DNA from: Planctomycetales bacterium
GTDB taxonomy: Bacteria; Planctomycetota; Planctomycetia; Planctomycetales; Planctomycetaceae
Assembly: GCA_028285345.1 (NCBI GenBank)
Contig: JANQPT010000017.1
Coordinates: 62,001-126,000, forward strand
DNA: 64,000 nucleotides
Direction of reading: 5' to 3'
A program made the translations under genes and the position numbers. Of this stretch, positions 28,683-37,982 are shown in pieces. The notes beneath the pieces are model-generated. The model saw nothing but the letters and a program-made list of their open reading frames with translations, was not told the origin of the DNA and did not search any database. Position 1 is the first letter of the stretch. Each line of letters begins with the position of its first letter.

Positions 28683-28865
28683 CCAAGTTTTGTTTTTGTC
28701 ATTGAAATTTGGATGATTTGAATTTGTTTCGGATTTCGAATTTCGTGCTTCGGATTTGAATCAGTTTAGAATTCCGGCAGGCTGTTGATTCGCCACATTC
28801 CCACAATGCGGTTACGATACGATTCTAACGTCTGAGCGTGATTCGGAAAGAAAGGAACTTCGACA

Positions 28866-29465
28866 ATGCGGCTGGGGATTTTCGGCGGTACGTTTGATCC
28901 GGTGCACTACGGACATTTGCTATTGGCCGAACAGTGCCGCGAGCAGTGTGCGCTCGATGAAGTCCGCATCATCCCCGCCGGCTTGCCGCCGCACAAAGCG
29001 GGCGACAAGATCACCTCCAGCAACGACCGCGTCGAAATGCTCAAACTGGCGATCGGCGGGCACGAGCATTTCAGCATCGACGAACGGGAACTGGAACGTG
29101 AGGGACCGAGCTACACGTTCGAAACGCTGGACGAGTTGCGCGAGGAAGATCCGCAGCGCGAATTGTACTTGATCATCGGGGCGGACTCGCTCCGCGACTT
29201 TCCCACCTGGAAGCACCCGGAGAAGATCCTGGAATCGGCCCGCCTGATCGTCGTCAATCGCGGCGACCAGCCTGAACCGGATTTGGTGCCGCTCACCGAA
29301 GCGCTCGGCCCGTCCGCAGCCGAGCGAACGCAAATCGTGAACATCCCCGGCATCGGATTGTCATCAACTGACTTGCGGAAACGCGTCGCCGCCGGCCGCA
29401 GCATCCGCTACATGACGCCGCGGGCGGTGGAGTGTTTTGTTGAGGCGCAGGGGCTCTACCGCTGA
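28866..29465 (+). CDS. nadD: nicotinate-nucleotide adenylyltransferase
   Basis: 199 residues. Transfers AMP from ATP to nicotinate mononucleotide in NAD synthesis. The nucleotidyltransferase motif GTFDPVHYGHL (HxGH = HYGH) and the C-terminal ISSTDLR-like motif (LSSTDLRKRVAAGRS) are intact, as is IIGADSLRDFPTW. AAAGGAA precedes the ATG by about 9 bases. Its stop codon overlaps the tail of the convergent toroid gene by 10 bases. Confidence 0.97.
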   Translation: MRLGIFGGTFDPVHYGHLLLAEQCREQCALDEVRIIPAGLPPHKAGDKITSSNDRVEMLKLAIGGHEHFSIDERELEREGPSYTFETLDELREEDPQRELYLIIGADSLRDFPTWKHPEKILESARLIVVNRGDQPEPDLVPLTEALGPSAAERTQIVNIPGIGLSSTDLRKRVAAGRSIRYMTPRAVECFVEAQGLYR

Positions 29466-30607
29466 TAAATCGGCAACAACTGATACGCCGGCGTGAGTGC
29501 CAACACCGACAGCGACGTCGTGTAACAGCGGCCGAAGTAGTCGCCGTTGTTGAAGTTCTCGCGGTCCCAGGAACCGTCGCGGTGCTGGTTTTCCATTAAT
29601 GCCCGCGACATCTTAGGGTAGAACTGCCGCCAATAATCGCCGCCCAGTTGGAACATCGCCTGGCTGCAGTAGTACGCGCCGTAGTGATACGGATATGACG
29701 ACGTGTTGTAGCGGGCGAAGGAATACTTGAGCACCTTCTGACCCGCCAATTGGGCGATTTCGGTTTCGTGTTCCCCGCCGAGCGAGAGCGAGACGATTCC
29801 GCCGCCGACAATGCCGGGCGTCACGAGGCCGTAGGAACGGTGTGTGCTGTAGGCAAACGTCCCCTGGCGGTGGTTGAAGCAGCGGCGGATGTAGGCCATC
29901 GCGTCGTCGATCCATTCCTTGGGGACGTCAAACTCGGCATTTCGCGCCGAGCGCATAAACATGAGCTGCCAGGAAGTGACCGACAGATCCGCATCGATTG
30001 CCTGCCGCTGGCGGATGTAACGCCAGCCCCCTTTCTCGTCGGGGTTGCGTTTTGGCCGGGTCTGCTGCCGCCGCAGAAACTCCAAGCCGCGAGGAATCGC
30101 CTGTTTGATCCGCTCGCGCAGCTTCGGGCCGGTCATGCCGTAGACTTCGCCCAGCATTAGTCCGGCGATGGCGTGATTGTAATTTCCCGCATGTGACGCG
30201 CCGTCATGCACGTGCCGCGGCTCGGGTTCGACGAGTGAAAACATGCCGTCCTCACGTTGTGTCGTCAGCACGAATTCAATCGCCCGCTCCAGCCGCTCGC
30301 CGTGCGGGCCGACACCCGGCAGATGTCCGCGAGAAAGATACGCCAGCACGCACAACGACGTCACGCCCGGCTGCCCGGTCGCCGGAGTTTGAAACGATCC
30401 GTCCGCCTGCTGCTGCATCGCCAGATAGTCCAATCCGCGATCGATCGAGCGGTCCACGTCGCGCCATTGCGCCGCCGTCAGCACGTCGCGCGGGGAAGGC
30501 GTGAGAGATTGTGGCGATTCCTCGGCGGCGCTGAACGCTCCCGGTCCGAAGCCGATCAACCAACCGCAGCAACAGAAAACAATCTGGCGAAACAAAGAGC
30601 GCAGCAT
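29456..30607 (-). CDS. prenyltransferase/squalene-cyclase-like secreted toroid
   Basis: 383 residues with an N-terminal signal peptide. Repeated QADGSF-type motifs (LAMQQQADGSFQ, TTQREDGMFS, ENQHRDGSWDRE) and helical pairs mark an alpha/alpha toroid. The catalytic DxDD of squalene-hopene cyclase is absent, so it is probably a binding or structural protein. No CxxCH motif, unlike the toroid at 6479-7492. The stop codon overlaps the nadD stop tail to tail. Confidence 0.85.
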   Translation of the reverse strand: MLRSLFRQIVFCCCGWLIGFGPGAFSAAEESPQSLTPSPRDVLTAAQWRDVDRSIDRGLDYLAMQQQADGSFQTPATGQPGVTSLCVLAYLSRGHLPGVGPHGERLERAIEFVLTTQREDGMFSLVEPEPRHVHDGASHAGNYNHAIAGLMLGEVYGMTGPKLRERIKQAIPRGLEFLRRQQTRPKRNPDEKGGWRYIRQRQAIDADLSVTSWQLMFMRSARNAEFDVPKEWIDDAMAYIRRCFNHRQGTFAYSTHRSYGLVTPGIVGGGIVSLSLGGEHETEIAQLAGQKVLKYSFARYNTSSYPYHYGAYYCSQAMFQLGGDYWRQFYPKMSRALMENQHRDGSWDRENFNNGDYFGRCYTTSLSVLALTPAYQLLPIYQR

Positions 30608-30697
30608 AAATCTACCGGAGAATTGTTGTCAGCAGTCTGAAATCTTGCCAAACGGTATCAAGACCGGTTTGAAATGATTGTATTTGAACATCCGGCC

Positions 30698-30709
30698 ATT
30701 GTATCGCAA
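30698..30709 (-). promoter_or_regulatory. possible extended -10 element upstream of the toroid gene
   Basis: On the minus strand this reads TTGCGATACAAT, identical to the element at 21907-21918, and lies about 90 bases before the toroid start. No matching -35 box is evident. Confidence 0.3.
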
Positions 30710-30796
30710 TTGGTTGTGCTTTGGCACGCCTGCCCGCTAATCTGAATTTGCGCCAGTTTATCGAGACATCCCAGGTTCTGAGGCGGCGAATCCAAC

Positions 30797-33397
30797 ATGA
30801 TCAAATCCATATCAACCGTAGCTGTAGCGCTCTTATTATTCGCCGCACCGAAGTCGCATCCGGTCGAAGCGGCGACGCACGTCATTCTGGTTCCAGGCGA
30901 CCGGCAGTCGGACGTTGAGCGAAATATCACGCAAATGTTCGCTCAACAGATCAAGAGGCACTCGGGAATCGACGCCGACATCAAACAGGGCCGCACCGAT
31001 TGTCCGCCGGAGGCGATCATGATCTATCTGGGAGTTCCCGAGCGACATGCTGCGCTTAAGGAGGTTTGCCACGACCAGCGGATCGCACTGCCGACGGAAA
31101 AAACTCCCGGACCGGAAGGCTTTGTCCTGCAGGCGATTCCGTCCCCGACCGGGTCGGTGATCGTCGCAGCGGGCGTCGATGAGCGGGGTGTGTTGTATGC
31201 GGTCGGTGAGCTATTGCGGCGGATGGCGCTCGCACCCGGAACGGTCAACCTGCAACTGGAACAGCCGATCCGTACGGCGCCCGCCTTTGAAGTCCGCGGC
31301 ACGGAGGTCAGCCAAGGCCGTACGATGCGTGACATCACAGGCGCACGAGAGTGGACGCAGGAGGAATGGGAACAGGCCGTACTCGGCTACGCGCTGGCGG
31401 GGGCCAATGTCATCTCGCTGGGGCATGTGGGGGGCTATGACAACGCCGACTACAAGTTTATCAAATCGCTCGGCCTGAAGGTGATGTTCAGCCACACACC
31501 CAATGTCGGATCGGGACCCGATGAATGGCTCGCCCTGGAAGCGATCGGCCGCAAAGGCTATCTCTGCCCCTCGGTGCCCGAAGCGCGCGAGGCATTGCTC
31601 AAGGCGTGCGAGAACAAGTATCGCCGCGGCGTCTCGCCGGAGTATGTGCGGATGAATTCCGGCGACGGCGGCGGTTGCGAGTGCGAACGCTGCGCGCCGT
31701 TCGGCGGAACCTATGTGCGGCTTTGCAAGGAGATGGCCGACATAATCCACAAGTATCATCCGCAAACTGAAGTATTCATCACCAATCAAAAATTGGACAA
31801 CGCCGGCGATCGGGCAATCTTTGAATTCTTGCGTGCGAATCCCGGCGATTGGCTGCGGGCGATTTGTTTCGGCCCCGGATCGAACGCGATGGGCTGGATG
31901 CCGGGGCGGCGTCAGGATCACCGCACCGACCTATTTCGCTATCGCGCCTTCGGAGCGTTGGACCGCTACTGCCGCGAGATCATTCACCAGATGCCGCCGC
32001 AACAGTCGCTGGTGTTTTTCACGGATCTCACGCATTGGGTCTATTCGCAATACGGACTGATGGACCACGAAATGCTGGCCGACCGCGACGGCGAAGTCCC
32101 GCCCGCTGATGACTTCTGGATGTACGAGAAACAGCCCGATCCCTATCTGGCGATGGTCTACAATCGGCGCACATTTCACGCGCGGCCGAAGCACTATTAT
32201 CACGCGTTTCGCGAAACAATGCGGTACGGCATCGGCGATTGCACCTATTCTGAGGGGCATCACGACCACTTCAATCAGTGGATGTGGCAGCGGCTGCTCT
32301 GGTCGCCGAATCGTCCACTGGCGGACGTTGTGGAGGAATACGCTCGCGTCCATTTCGGCGAAGCCGCGACGCCCTTGATGAGCGAGGCGATTCTGCAAAT
32401 GGAGGAAAACCTATCCGCCCCGCTCTTGGAAAATGAGGGGATCGACCGTCAAATTCAATTGCTCCGCCAGGCGGGCGAGAAAATGCCGCCGCACATCCGC
32501 GACGGCAATTATCTGTGGCGGCAGTATCTGCAGAAAGCGCTGCTGGACAAGTACGTACAACTGCGAGTGCGGCAGCAATTGGCACAGCAGTCCACGGTTG
32601 AAGAGGCGTTGAGGAAAGCACTCGCAGAGGGCGACATTGCAGCGGCGCTGGAACATTCCCGGCAGTTGTTGGAAGACGATTCCGAAACGCCCGAGATGAC
32701 GCGGCTGAAATCCGAGGCGGACAAACTTGGAAAAGAGAGCGATGAAATCTACGGCGTGCGGAACGTAGGGTTGTCGCGGCTCGGCCGCGATTTTGTCGGA
32801 TTGGGTTGGCTAAAATCCCAAATCGAAAAAGCCGAACAGGCAACAGATGAAGCAGCTGCGCGCGCGGAAGTGGAACTGGTCGTGAACTACGAAGATGCCG
32901 GTCCGGGAGGGTTCTTCGACGACCTGGGAAATCCAGCCAAGTCGCCGCACCTGATTAAGGGTCGGCCGTACGACGGCGGGCGTTTCTCCAGCAGGCTGCG
33001 CCCGTCGCAGCGGACGACCGCATTTACCACCCACGAGCAACAAGGGGTCACGTTGGAGTATCGCGGATTGGATCGGGCTGCAAAGTACCGTGTGCGGCTG
33101 GCGCTGATCCGCCCCCGATTTGCACCGCGTTACGCACATCGGCAGTTACAGACTTCGCAGTCGATCTATGCCGACGGAGAGCTGCTCGCTAAGAATGTCG
33201 AATTGCCCGCCGGAAAGGTGGAGATGGTCGAATATGAAATCCCACAGAAACTGACCGCCGACGGGGAGCTGAAAATCTGGCTAGAGAAATCGGCCGGTGT
33301 GGGTGAGGGATTGCCCTCGACCGTGACGGTCTGGCGGAACACCGGCGGCTGGGGGACCTTGGCGTCGGACGTGTGGCTGATCAAGCAGGACCAGTGA
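30797..33397 (+). CDS. secreted alpha-glucuronidase-like / DUF4838-like glycosidase candidate
   Basis: 866 residues with a signal peptide (ISTVAVALLLFAAPKSHPVEA). Residues about 25-150 resemble the GH67/GH20-type N-terminal domain (SDVERNITQMFAQQIKRHSG; GVDERGVLYAVGELLRRM). The central barrel region has VRMNSGDGGGCECERCAPFG, a Cys-rich loop typical of DUF4838 and related planctomycete proteins. After residue about 600 a helical stretch and a C-terminal beta domain follow. Probably acts on an acidic glycan outside the cytoplasm. Catalytic residues cannot be fixed by eye. Confidence 0.75.
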   Translation: MIKSISTVAVALLLFAAPKSHPVEAATHVILVPGDRQSDVERNITQMFAQQIKRHSGIDADIKQGRTDCPPEAIMIYLGVPERHAALKEVCHDQRIALPTEKTPGPEGFVLQAIPSPTGSVIVAAGVDERGVLYAVGELLRRMALAPGTVNLQLEQPIRTAPAFEVRGTEVSQGRTMRDITGAREWTQEEWEQAVLGYALAGANVISLGHVGGYDNADYKFIKSLGLKVMFSHTPNVGSGPDEWLALEAIGRKGYLCPSVPEAREALLKACENKYRRGVSPEYVRMNSGDGGGCECERCAPFGGTYVRLCKEMADIIHKYHPQTEVFITNQKLDNAGDRAIFEFLRANPGDWLRAICFGPGSNAMGWMPGRRQDHRTDLFRYRAFGALDRYCREIIHQMPPQQSLVFFTDLTHWVYSQYGLMDHEMLADRDGEVPPADDFWMYEKQPDPYLAMVYNRRTFHARPKHYYHAFRETMRYGIGDCTYSEGHHDHFNQWMWQRLLWSPNRPLADVVEEYARVHFGEAATPLMSEAILQMEENLSAPLLENEGIDRQIQLLRQAGEKMPPHIRDGNYLWRQYLQKALLDKYVQLRVRQQLAQQSTVEEALRKALAEGDIAAALEHSRQLLEDDSETPEMTRLKSEADKLGKESDEIYGVRNVGLSRLGRDFVGLGWLKSQIEKAEQATDEAAARAEVELVVNYEDAGPGGFFDDLGNPAKSPHLIKGRPYDGGRFSSRLRPSQRTTAFTTHEQQGVTLEYRGLDRAAKYRVRLALIRPRFAPRYAHRQLQTSQSIYADGELLAKNVELPAGKVEMVEYEIPQKLTADGELKIWLEKSAGVGEGLPSTVTVWRNTGGWGTLASDVWLIKQDQ

Positions 33398-33414
33398 CGG
33401 TCGCGCCACCGACG

Positions 33415-33438
33415 AAAAACCCCCGGCAGAGCCGAGGG
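33415..33438 (-). terminator. rho-independent terminator candidate
   Basis: On the minus strand CCCTCGGC-tct-GCCGGGGG (one mismatch) is followed by TTTTT. It lies 32 bases after the stop of the RmlD-like gene and probably serves it. For the plus-strand gene that ends at 33397 the same stem lacks a T-run. Confidence 0.7.
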
Positions 33439-33469
33439 TTGAATGTGTCCCGAATCGATTCGTTGGCTG

Positions 33470-34411
33470 TTAGGCGACTTTTTCGTGAACCAGCGTCTGG
33501 GCGGCCTCGAAGCGTTCGCGATAGCCGTTGAGCATTTGCTCATAGAGCCGGTCGATGCCTTCACCGAGCATCGGCGGCGCGATTCCCAGTGCTTGGCGAA
33601 TGTTCGTGCTGCGTAGCGATGTTTCGCCGTCTCCGAAAGCCCTTCCGCCGCGCGTCCGCCAGTCGTCGGCATCGAGCAGCACGTCGCTATGGCCAAACCG
33701 CTCGGCGAGGTGTCGGGCGAATGCAAATGGATTCGTCCGCTCCGCTCCGGGTGCGTGATAGACGCCGCGCAGTTGTTGATGAAAGGCCTGCTCCAAAATC
33801 TCGGCCAGATCGTTAGCCAGAATCGGTGTCGCATGCCGGATGCAATCGAGGACGCGGGTTTCTCCCGCCTCTAATGACTGAATGATCGGTTCGACAAATC
33901 CGGGCGTCGTCATCGACGGTGACCAGCCGAACACGTTGGTTCGCACGATCAGCGTTGCACGACACAGGTCGGTCGCTTCGACCTCGATTGCGCGAATTGT
34001 GCGGGCCGAGCCGCTATCGCAAAAACGCTCAGAGGCTTCGTCGTGAAACATCCAAGGGCCGCGGAATACTCCGTCGGAGGAGACCAATGTGAATTCGCAA
34101 CCCGCCGATTCGGCGGCGCGGGCCCAGTGGCGAACCGCTTCGATCGCGTCGTTGCCGGGATCGCCACTTCCATTGAGACACCACGAGGAGTGGGCCGCCG
34201 GTCCGCAGAGCACAACCCAGTCGGGACGCTCTGAGGCGATCCAACCGTTGACGGACTCGGCGTCTTGAACGGGGCAGGTCGCGGTGCTGCAATCGGCGAT
34301 CGAAATCGGCTCGCTGAACGACAACCCAACGACGTGAAACCGCCCTGCCAATTCCGCCGCAAGATTCGCTCCAACGACGCTGTCAATCCCTGCCACAAGA
34401 AGCTTCTGCAC
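33470..34411 (-). CDS. RmlD-like NAD(P)-binding protein, catalytic pair lost
   Basis: 313 residues from GTG 34411, chosen because GGAGG lies 7 bases upstream and the Rossmann fold starts right away (VQKLLVAGIDSVVGANLAAEL). It resembles dTDP-4-dehydrorhamnose reductases: WVVLCGPAA, VSSDGVFRG, LIVRTNVFGWSP. At the YxxxK position, where family members have YGxSKxxGE, this protein reads SARTIRAIE, so both Tyr and Lys are missing. It may bind a sugar nucleotide without reducing it. A terminator follows. No other rhamnose genes are nearby. Confidence 0.8.
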   Translation of the reverse strand: MQKLLVAGIDSVVGANLAAELAGRFHVVGLSFSEPISIADCSTATCPVQDAESVNGWIASERPDWVVLCGPAAHSSWCLNGSGDPGNDAIEAVRHWARAAESAGCEFTLVSSDGVFRGPWMFHDEASERFCDSGSARTIRAIEVEATDLCRATLIVRTNVFGWSPSMTTPGFVEPIIQSLEAGETRVLDCIRHATPILANDLAEILEQAFHQQLRGVYHAPGAERTNPFAFARHLAERFGHSDVLLDADDWRTRGGRAFGDGETSLRSTNIRQALGIAPPMLGEGIDRLYEQMLNGYRERFEAAQTLVHEKVA

Positions 34412-34747
34412 GCGGTGCCTCCATGCGATTGCGTGTGGTCCATCAGGCACTGATGGAAGCAAGGCAAAACTGCAAGAACATGGCCCGGTGTTCTTGCCGT
34501 CAAGCAATCTCCCGGCCGGGATTCCTCCCCGTCCGCGGGAAAAAATTGAGATAGGCTCGACTGCTCCGCCAACTCCCTCAACGCCGTTGTCAGTACCGGC
34601 AGTTTCTGCCGAAAACGATGGCGGAGTATACCGCCGCCCGCCAAACCCCGCCAACCCCAGTTTGGGTATTTCGGCGGTCGAGTTGAATTCGCTGCTGCGC
34701 GCGTCAGTCCGTCGAGGCTGGGCTGGCTCACCTTTCAGGGGGCTGAG
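34412..34747. other. gene-free region
   Basis: 336 bases. The minus-strand frame of the RmlD-like gene stays open through part of it, but the residues there are Pro/Gly/Ser-rich and look untranslated. I see no promoter pair or repeat. Confidence 0.45.
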
Positions 34748-35350
34748 CTACTTTTCCAGAAGTTCCTCGAAGTTGGGGTCAGCCGACCCGCCGATGCTCG
34801 TGACTCGCCAAGCATCACTCGGTTGCCCCCGCGCATCGACGCGCTTTAACCAGATACCGACGCCGTGCTCCGGATCCCAGGCAACTTCAAATGACACCTG
34901 AAACTCCGGAGCCGATTTGTCGGCACAGTCATCAACAGTGAGGATTGGCTCCGAGATTGCGTATAGCAGATCGGCCGGCGAAGTTGCGACGCGCACCGCG
35001 GGAAACTCCTCCCTCATCTGTTCGAGATATTCTTCAACCTCTACGAACTCATTGAGGCGGTCAGCACAGTGCGCGAATACCGCGTTGTGCACCAGCGACC
35101 TGAAGTCCGCCTTATCCTCGGTCACCAAGGCCTCGAGCGCGTCCAACTGCGGATCGGTGGGATGTTCTTCATACAGCCAGTAAACTGCGACATCCACCGG
35201 TTGCTCGTCCCAACACTTGATGACTCGTCGCCCTTGCGCCGTCGCGCCGTCCTCATCGATTTGAAAATCGGGGAGGAGAGTGTTCAGCCGGTCCAGTTGC
35301 TCGCCGTGCTCCTCACCGAGTAAATCAACCCACTGCTCATGTGTTGCCAT
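34748..35350 (-). CDS. DUF6985-like protein
   Basis: 200 residues, cytoplasmic, acidic, with GGAGG before the ATG. The N-terminal half is helical (LVTEDKADFRSLVHNAVFAHC). The C-terminal part with FEVAWDPEHGVGIWLK resembles DUF6985, a domain often found among immunity-type or orphan proteins. No toxin gene is adjacent, so an immunity role is speculative. Confidence 0.65.
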   Translation of the reverse strand: MATHEQWVDLLGEEHGEQLDRLNTLLPDFQIDEDGATAQGRRVIKCWDEQPVDVAVYWLYEEHPTDPQLDALEALVTEDKADFRSLVHNAVFAHCADRLNEFVEVEEYLEQMREEFPAVRVATSPADLLYAISEPILTVDDCADKSAPEFQVSFEVAWDPEHGVGIWLKRVDARGQPSDAWRVTSIGGSADPNFEELLEK

Positions 35351-35467
35351 CCTGCTCCTCCGTCCCGACTAGCAAGTCCATTGTCCATGGCAAGTGTTGC
35401 GGATCAACAATAGCCGCTGGATCGGATTCCCCCGGATTCGACATACCAACGGTCCGGCAGATTGCTG

Positions 35468-36139
35468 TCATCGCGCAGTGCCCAGCATACAGCGCGGCAC
35501 ACCGATGTCGATGACGTGGACAGTACCCGTGAATGTCTCCGCGCCGGGGGTCTGAAAGCCGAGTTTGGGAGCGACGAATGTGGCGGTGTCGTCAGCTACA
35601 ACGCAGTCTCCCAAGGGTTGGCCGGAGTCGCAGTCCATCCCCGACGGCAGGTCGACCGCCAGGACGTTTGCCGGCGATTCATTAATGGCGCGGATCACCT
35701 CTGGAAAGGGTGGCCGCAATTCGCCTTGTGTGCCGGTCCCCAACAATGCGTCCACGATCCAATCGACCTCGGCCAGTTCTGCCTGGAGCTGCTCGACTTC
35801 GATCGCATCGCCCAACACGCGGCCTTCCCATGCGGCGGCACGCAACACTTGATAGTTGACGGCCGCATCGCCCCGCAGCGTGCTCGGATCACAAAACAGC
35901 CACACTTCAGCGTCGTAACCGTGATTGATCAAATGCCGCGCGATCACATAGCCGTCGCCGCCGTTATTGCCCCTTCCGGCACAGATAACCACGCGGCCGC
36001 CGATGCCCAGTTCCATGATCAACTCGGCGGTTCCGCGTCCGGCATTTTCCATCAACACGATGCCGGGCAGGCCGTATTCCTCGATCGCGCGGCGATCGAT
36101 GTCGCGAACCTGCTCTCGGGACATGGCGGTTTGGGTCAT
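35468..36139 (-). CDS. nnrE: NAD(P)H-hydrate epimerase (YjeF N-terminal domain)
   Basis: 223 residues from ATG 36139 (a TTG lies one codon earlier). Repairs damaged NAD(P)H by interconverting the R and S hydrates. The motif RGNNGGDGYVIARHL is intact, together with MENAGRG, VDALLGTGTQGE and AVDLPSGMDCDSG. It is the epimerase domain alone; the NnrD dehydratase domain is not fused and no gene for it is next door. It diverges from the dehydrogenase at 36264 across about 120 bases. Confidence 0.95.
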   Translation of the reverse strand: MTQTAMSREQVRDIDRRAIEEYGLPGIVLMENAGRGTAELIMELGIGGRVVICAGRGNNGGDGYVIARHLINHGYDAEVWLFCDPSTLRGDAAVNYQVLRAAAWEGRVLGDAIEVEQLQAELAEVDWIVDALLGTGTQGELRPPFPEVIRAINESPANVLAVDLPSGMDCDSGQPLGDCVVADDTATFVAPKLGFQTPGAETFTGTVHVIDIGVPRCMLGTAR

Positions 36140-36263
36140 CAAGGTCTTGCTCCATCGCGATCTAGAATTCGTTTTGCTACGATTCTAGCGAGCGTTGAGA
36201 ATGTTGTCTGCCGGCAATCAATGAAACCGACCCCCATCGATCAACCACCAGGGAGAGAGGACT

Positions 36264-37076
36264 TTGACGGCGAATTACGCGGACCGCTGGGGCGTGATCA
36301 CCGGCGCATCCTCCGGCATTGGAGCCGAGTTCGCCCGGCAACTGGCGGCACGGGGCATGCACCTCGTTCTGACGGCTCGCCGCCGCGAGTTGTTACAGAA
36401 CCTCGCTGAAGAGCTCTACACGGCACATGGCACAAAGACCGAGATCATCATCGGCGATCTCAGCGATCCGGCCGAGCCGCAGCGGATTTGCGGGCGAATC
36501 AAGGAACTCGGCGTCGATATCGAACTGCTGGTCAATAACGCGGGAATCGGCGACGTCAGCACCATCGAGGACGCCGACTCCCAGCGGATGCTGGACATCA
36601 TTCAGGTCAATATCACCGCACTGACCGAGTTAACCTATCTCGCCTTGCCCGAGATGTTGGACCGCGGCACCGGAGGTGTGATTAACGTCGCCTCGGTCGC
36701 CGCATTTCAGCCGGTCGCTTACAACGGCGTCTACTCAGCCTCGAAGACCTACGTGCTGCATTTCTCAGAGTCGCTCTGGGCGGAAGCCCGCAAACGGGGC
36801 GTGGTTGTGATGGCGTTCTGCCCCGGCACAACCCACACCGATTTCTTTGTCGAATCAGGCGTTCCCGATTGGCTGGAAAAACACTCCTCGCAATCGCCCG
36901 CCGTGGCCGTGCGCGCCGCACTCAAAGGTTACGACAAGCGGCGGCAATATTACGTCTCCGGCTGGAAGAACTACATCTTGTCGCTGCTGGTCCGCCTGGC
37001 GACACGTGCGACAGCCGTCAAAGGGTCGGTGAAATTCTTCAAGCCGAAAAAGCCGAAGGATGGTGGAGAGAAGTGA
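36264..37076 (+). CDS. short-chain dehydrogenase/reductase
   Basis: 270 residues from a TTG start at 36264 with GGGAGAGAGG 4-5 bases upstream; no ATG lies near. Classical SDR: GASSGIGAEFARQLAARG binds NAD(P), NNAGIG is present, Ser in VINVASVAA, and YSASK is the catalytic Tyr/Lys. The C-terminal 30 residues are basic and may touch the membrane (SVKFFKPKKPKDG). Substrate unknown; the DltE-like subgroup is the best guess. Confidence 0.92.
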   Translation: MTANYADRWGVITGASSGIGAEFARQLAARGMHLVLTARRRELLQNLAEELYTAHGTKTEIIIGDLSDPAEPQRICGRIKELGVDIELLVNNAGIGDVSTIEDADSQRMLDIIQVNITALTELTYLALPEMLDRGTGGVINVASVAAFQPVAYNGVYSASKTYVLHFSESLWAEARKRGVVVMAFCPGTTHTDFFVESGVPDWLEKHSSQSPAVAVRAALKGYDKRRQYYVSGWKNYILSLLVRLATRATAVKGSVKFFKPKKPKDGGEK

Positions 37077-37154
37077 GTGGAGAGAAGTGAGGAGTGAGAG
37101 TCTCTATTCTCACTCCTCCGCGACAGTTCCGGACGTTGGATTGCACGTGCAGCC

Positions 37155-37490
37155 TCAGAACAAGCTTTCGCCGCTCTCTTCGTCGGTCGCCTGTTTCTTG
37201 GGAGCTGGTTTCTTCTGTTTCTTGCGTACCGTTGCCGTGGCGTCGAACGGTTCCGTCTTGAGGTTCCCGTCTTCGTCGACGGCGGTCAGCAGCTCGATTT
37301 TTTGCTCGGCGCGCTCCAACGTCTCGTAGCAAGTCCGCAGCAGACCGATACCCTCTTCAAACCGCTGCATCGAGTGCTCCAGTCCGCCGGAACCCTCTTC
37401 GAGTTCGCCGACAATCTCCTGCAGTTTCTCCAAAGCCTCTTCAAATGAAGGGGCTTCCGGAGCTTTCGACTTCGCAGCGCGCTTAGCCAT
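37155..37490 (-). CDS. xseB: exodeoxyribonuclease VII small subunit
   Basis: 111 residues from ATG 37490. The XseB core is clear: SFEEALEKLQEIVGELEEG, then HSMQRFEEGIGLLRTCYETL and AEQKIELL. A C-terminal Lys-rich tail (KKQKKPAPKKQ) extends beyond the usual length of about 80. It joins XseA to degrade single-stranded DNA; xseA is not adjacent. Confidence 0.93.
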   Translation of the reverse strand: MAKRAAKSKAPEAPSFEEALEKLQEIVGELEEGSGGLEHSMQRFEEGIGLLRTCYETLERAEQKIELLTAVDEDGNLKTEPFDATATVRKKQKKPAPKKQATDEESGESLF

Positions 37491-37982
37491 CGTGCATTCC
37501 AACTCGAACCTGTGTTATCGGGAACACCGAGCCTATCGCTCGCTACGGCTGTATGCAACAGACGTGCGGTGATATCAAAAAGAGCCGCGGCTTTCACTAG
37601 TTTGGAAAGCCGCGGCCACAGATCATGTCTTTCGCCGATGGCGACGGTCGAGTCGCTGCGAGAATGGCGGGAGTCAGGCTCCGCTAGGCGAACACCTCAA
37701 GTCGACTCCGGCCAACGCTAAATAATTGGTCCCTCCGCCGGAATGCGAGACGAAAGACGTGATCTCATTGTCGGTTTGGACGACGATTTTTGATAGCGAT
37801 ACAAGGTAGCATGATTCCAGCTCGGCGTCATCGACAACCCATTACATCGGCAGCAAAGCCGCCTTAAGGTGAATCAAATTTGGCTGTGATGGACGAACCG
37901 GCATGCTGAAACAAATCCTGAAGAAGTTTAGGTCAAAACGCCCGCTAGGGCAAACTGTGGCTGGGCGAAACGACACGTAAGT
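37491..37982. other. 492-base region with a terminator and no assigned gene
   Basis: Between xseB and the exported protein at 37983-38831. It holds the strong hairpin at 37584-37616. Minus-strand frames here are under 30 codons and have no ribosome sites. A short untranslated RNA ending at the hairpin is possible. Confidence 0.45.
37584..37616 (-). terminator. strong rho-independent terminator
   Basis: GCCGCGGCTTTC and GAAAGCCGCGGC form a perfect 12-bp stem with a 9-base loop. On the minus strand the stem is followed by TCTTTTTGAT, giving the T-run. It lies 367 bases past the nearest minus-strand stop (37983). Confidence 0.85.

Noticed and set aside
29456-30607. Squalene-hopene cyclase annotation
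   Set aside because: The DxDD catalytic motif is missing and the protein is about half the length of true cyclases.
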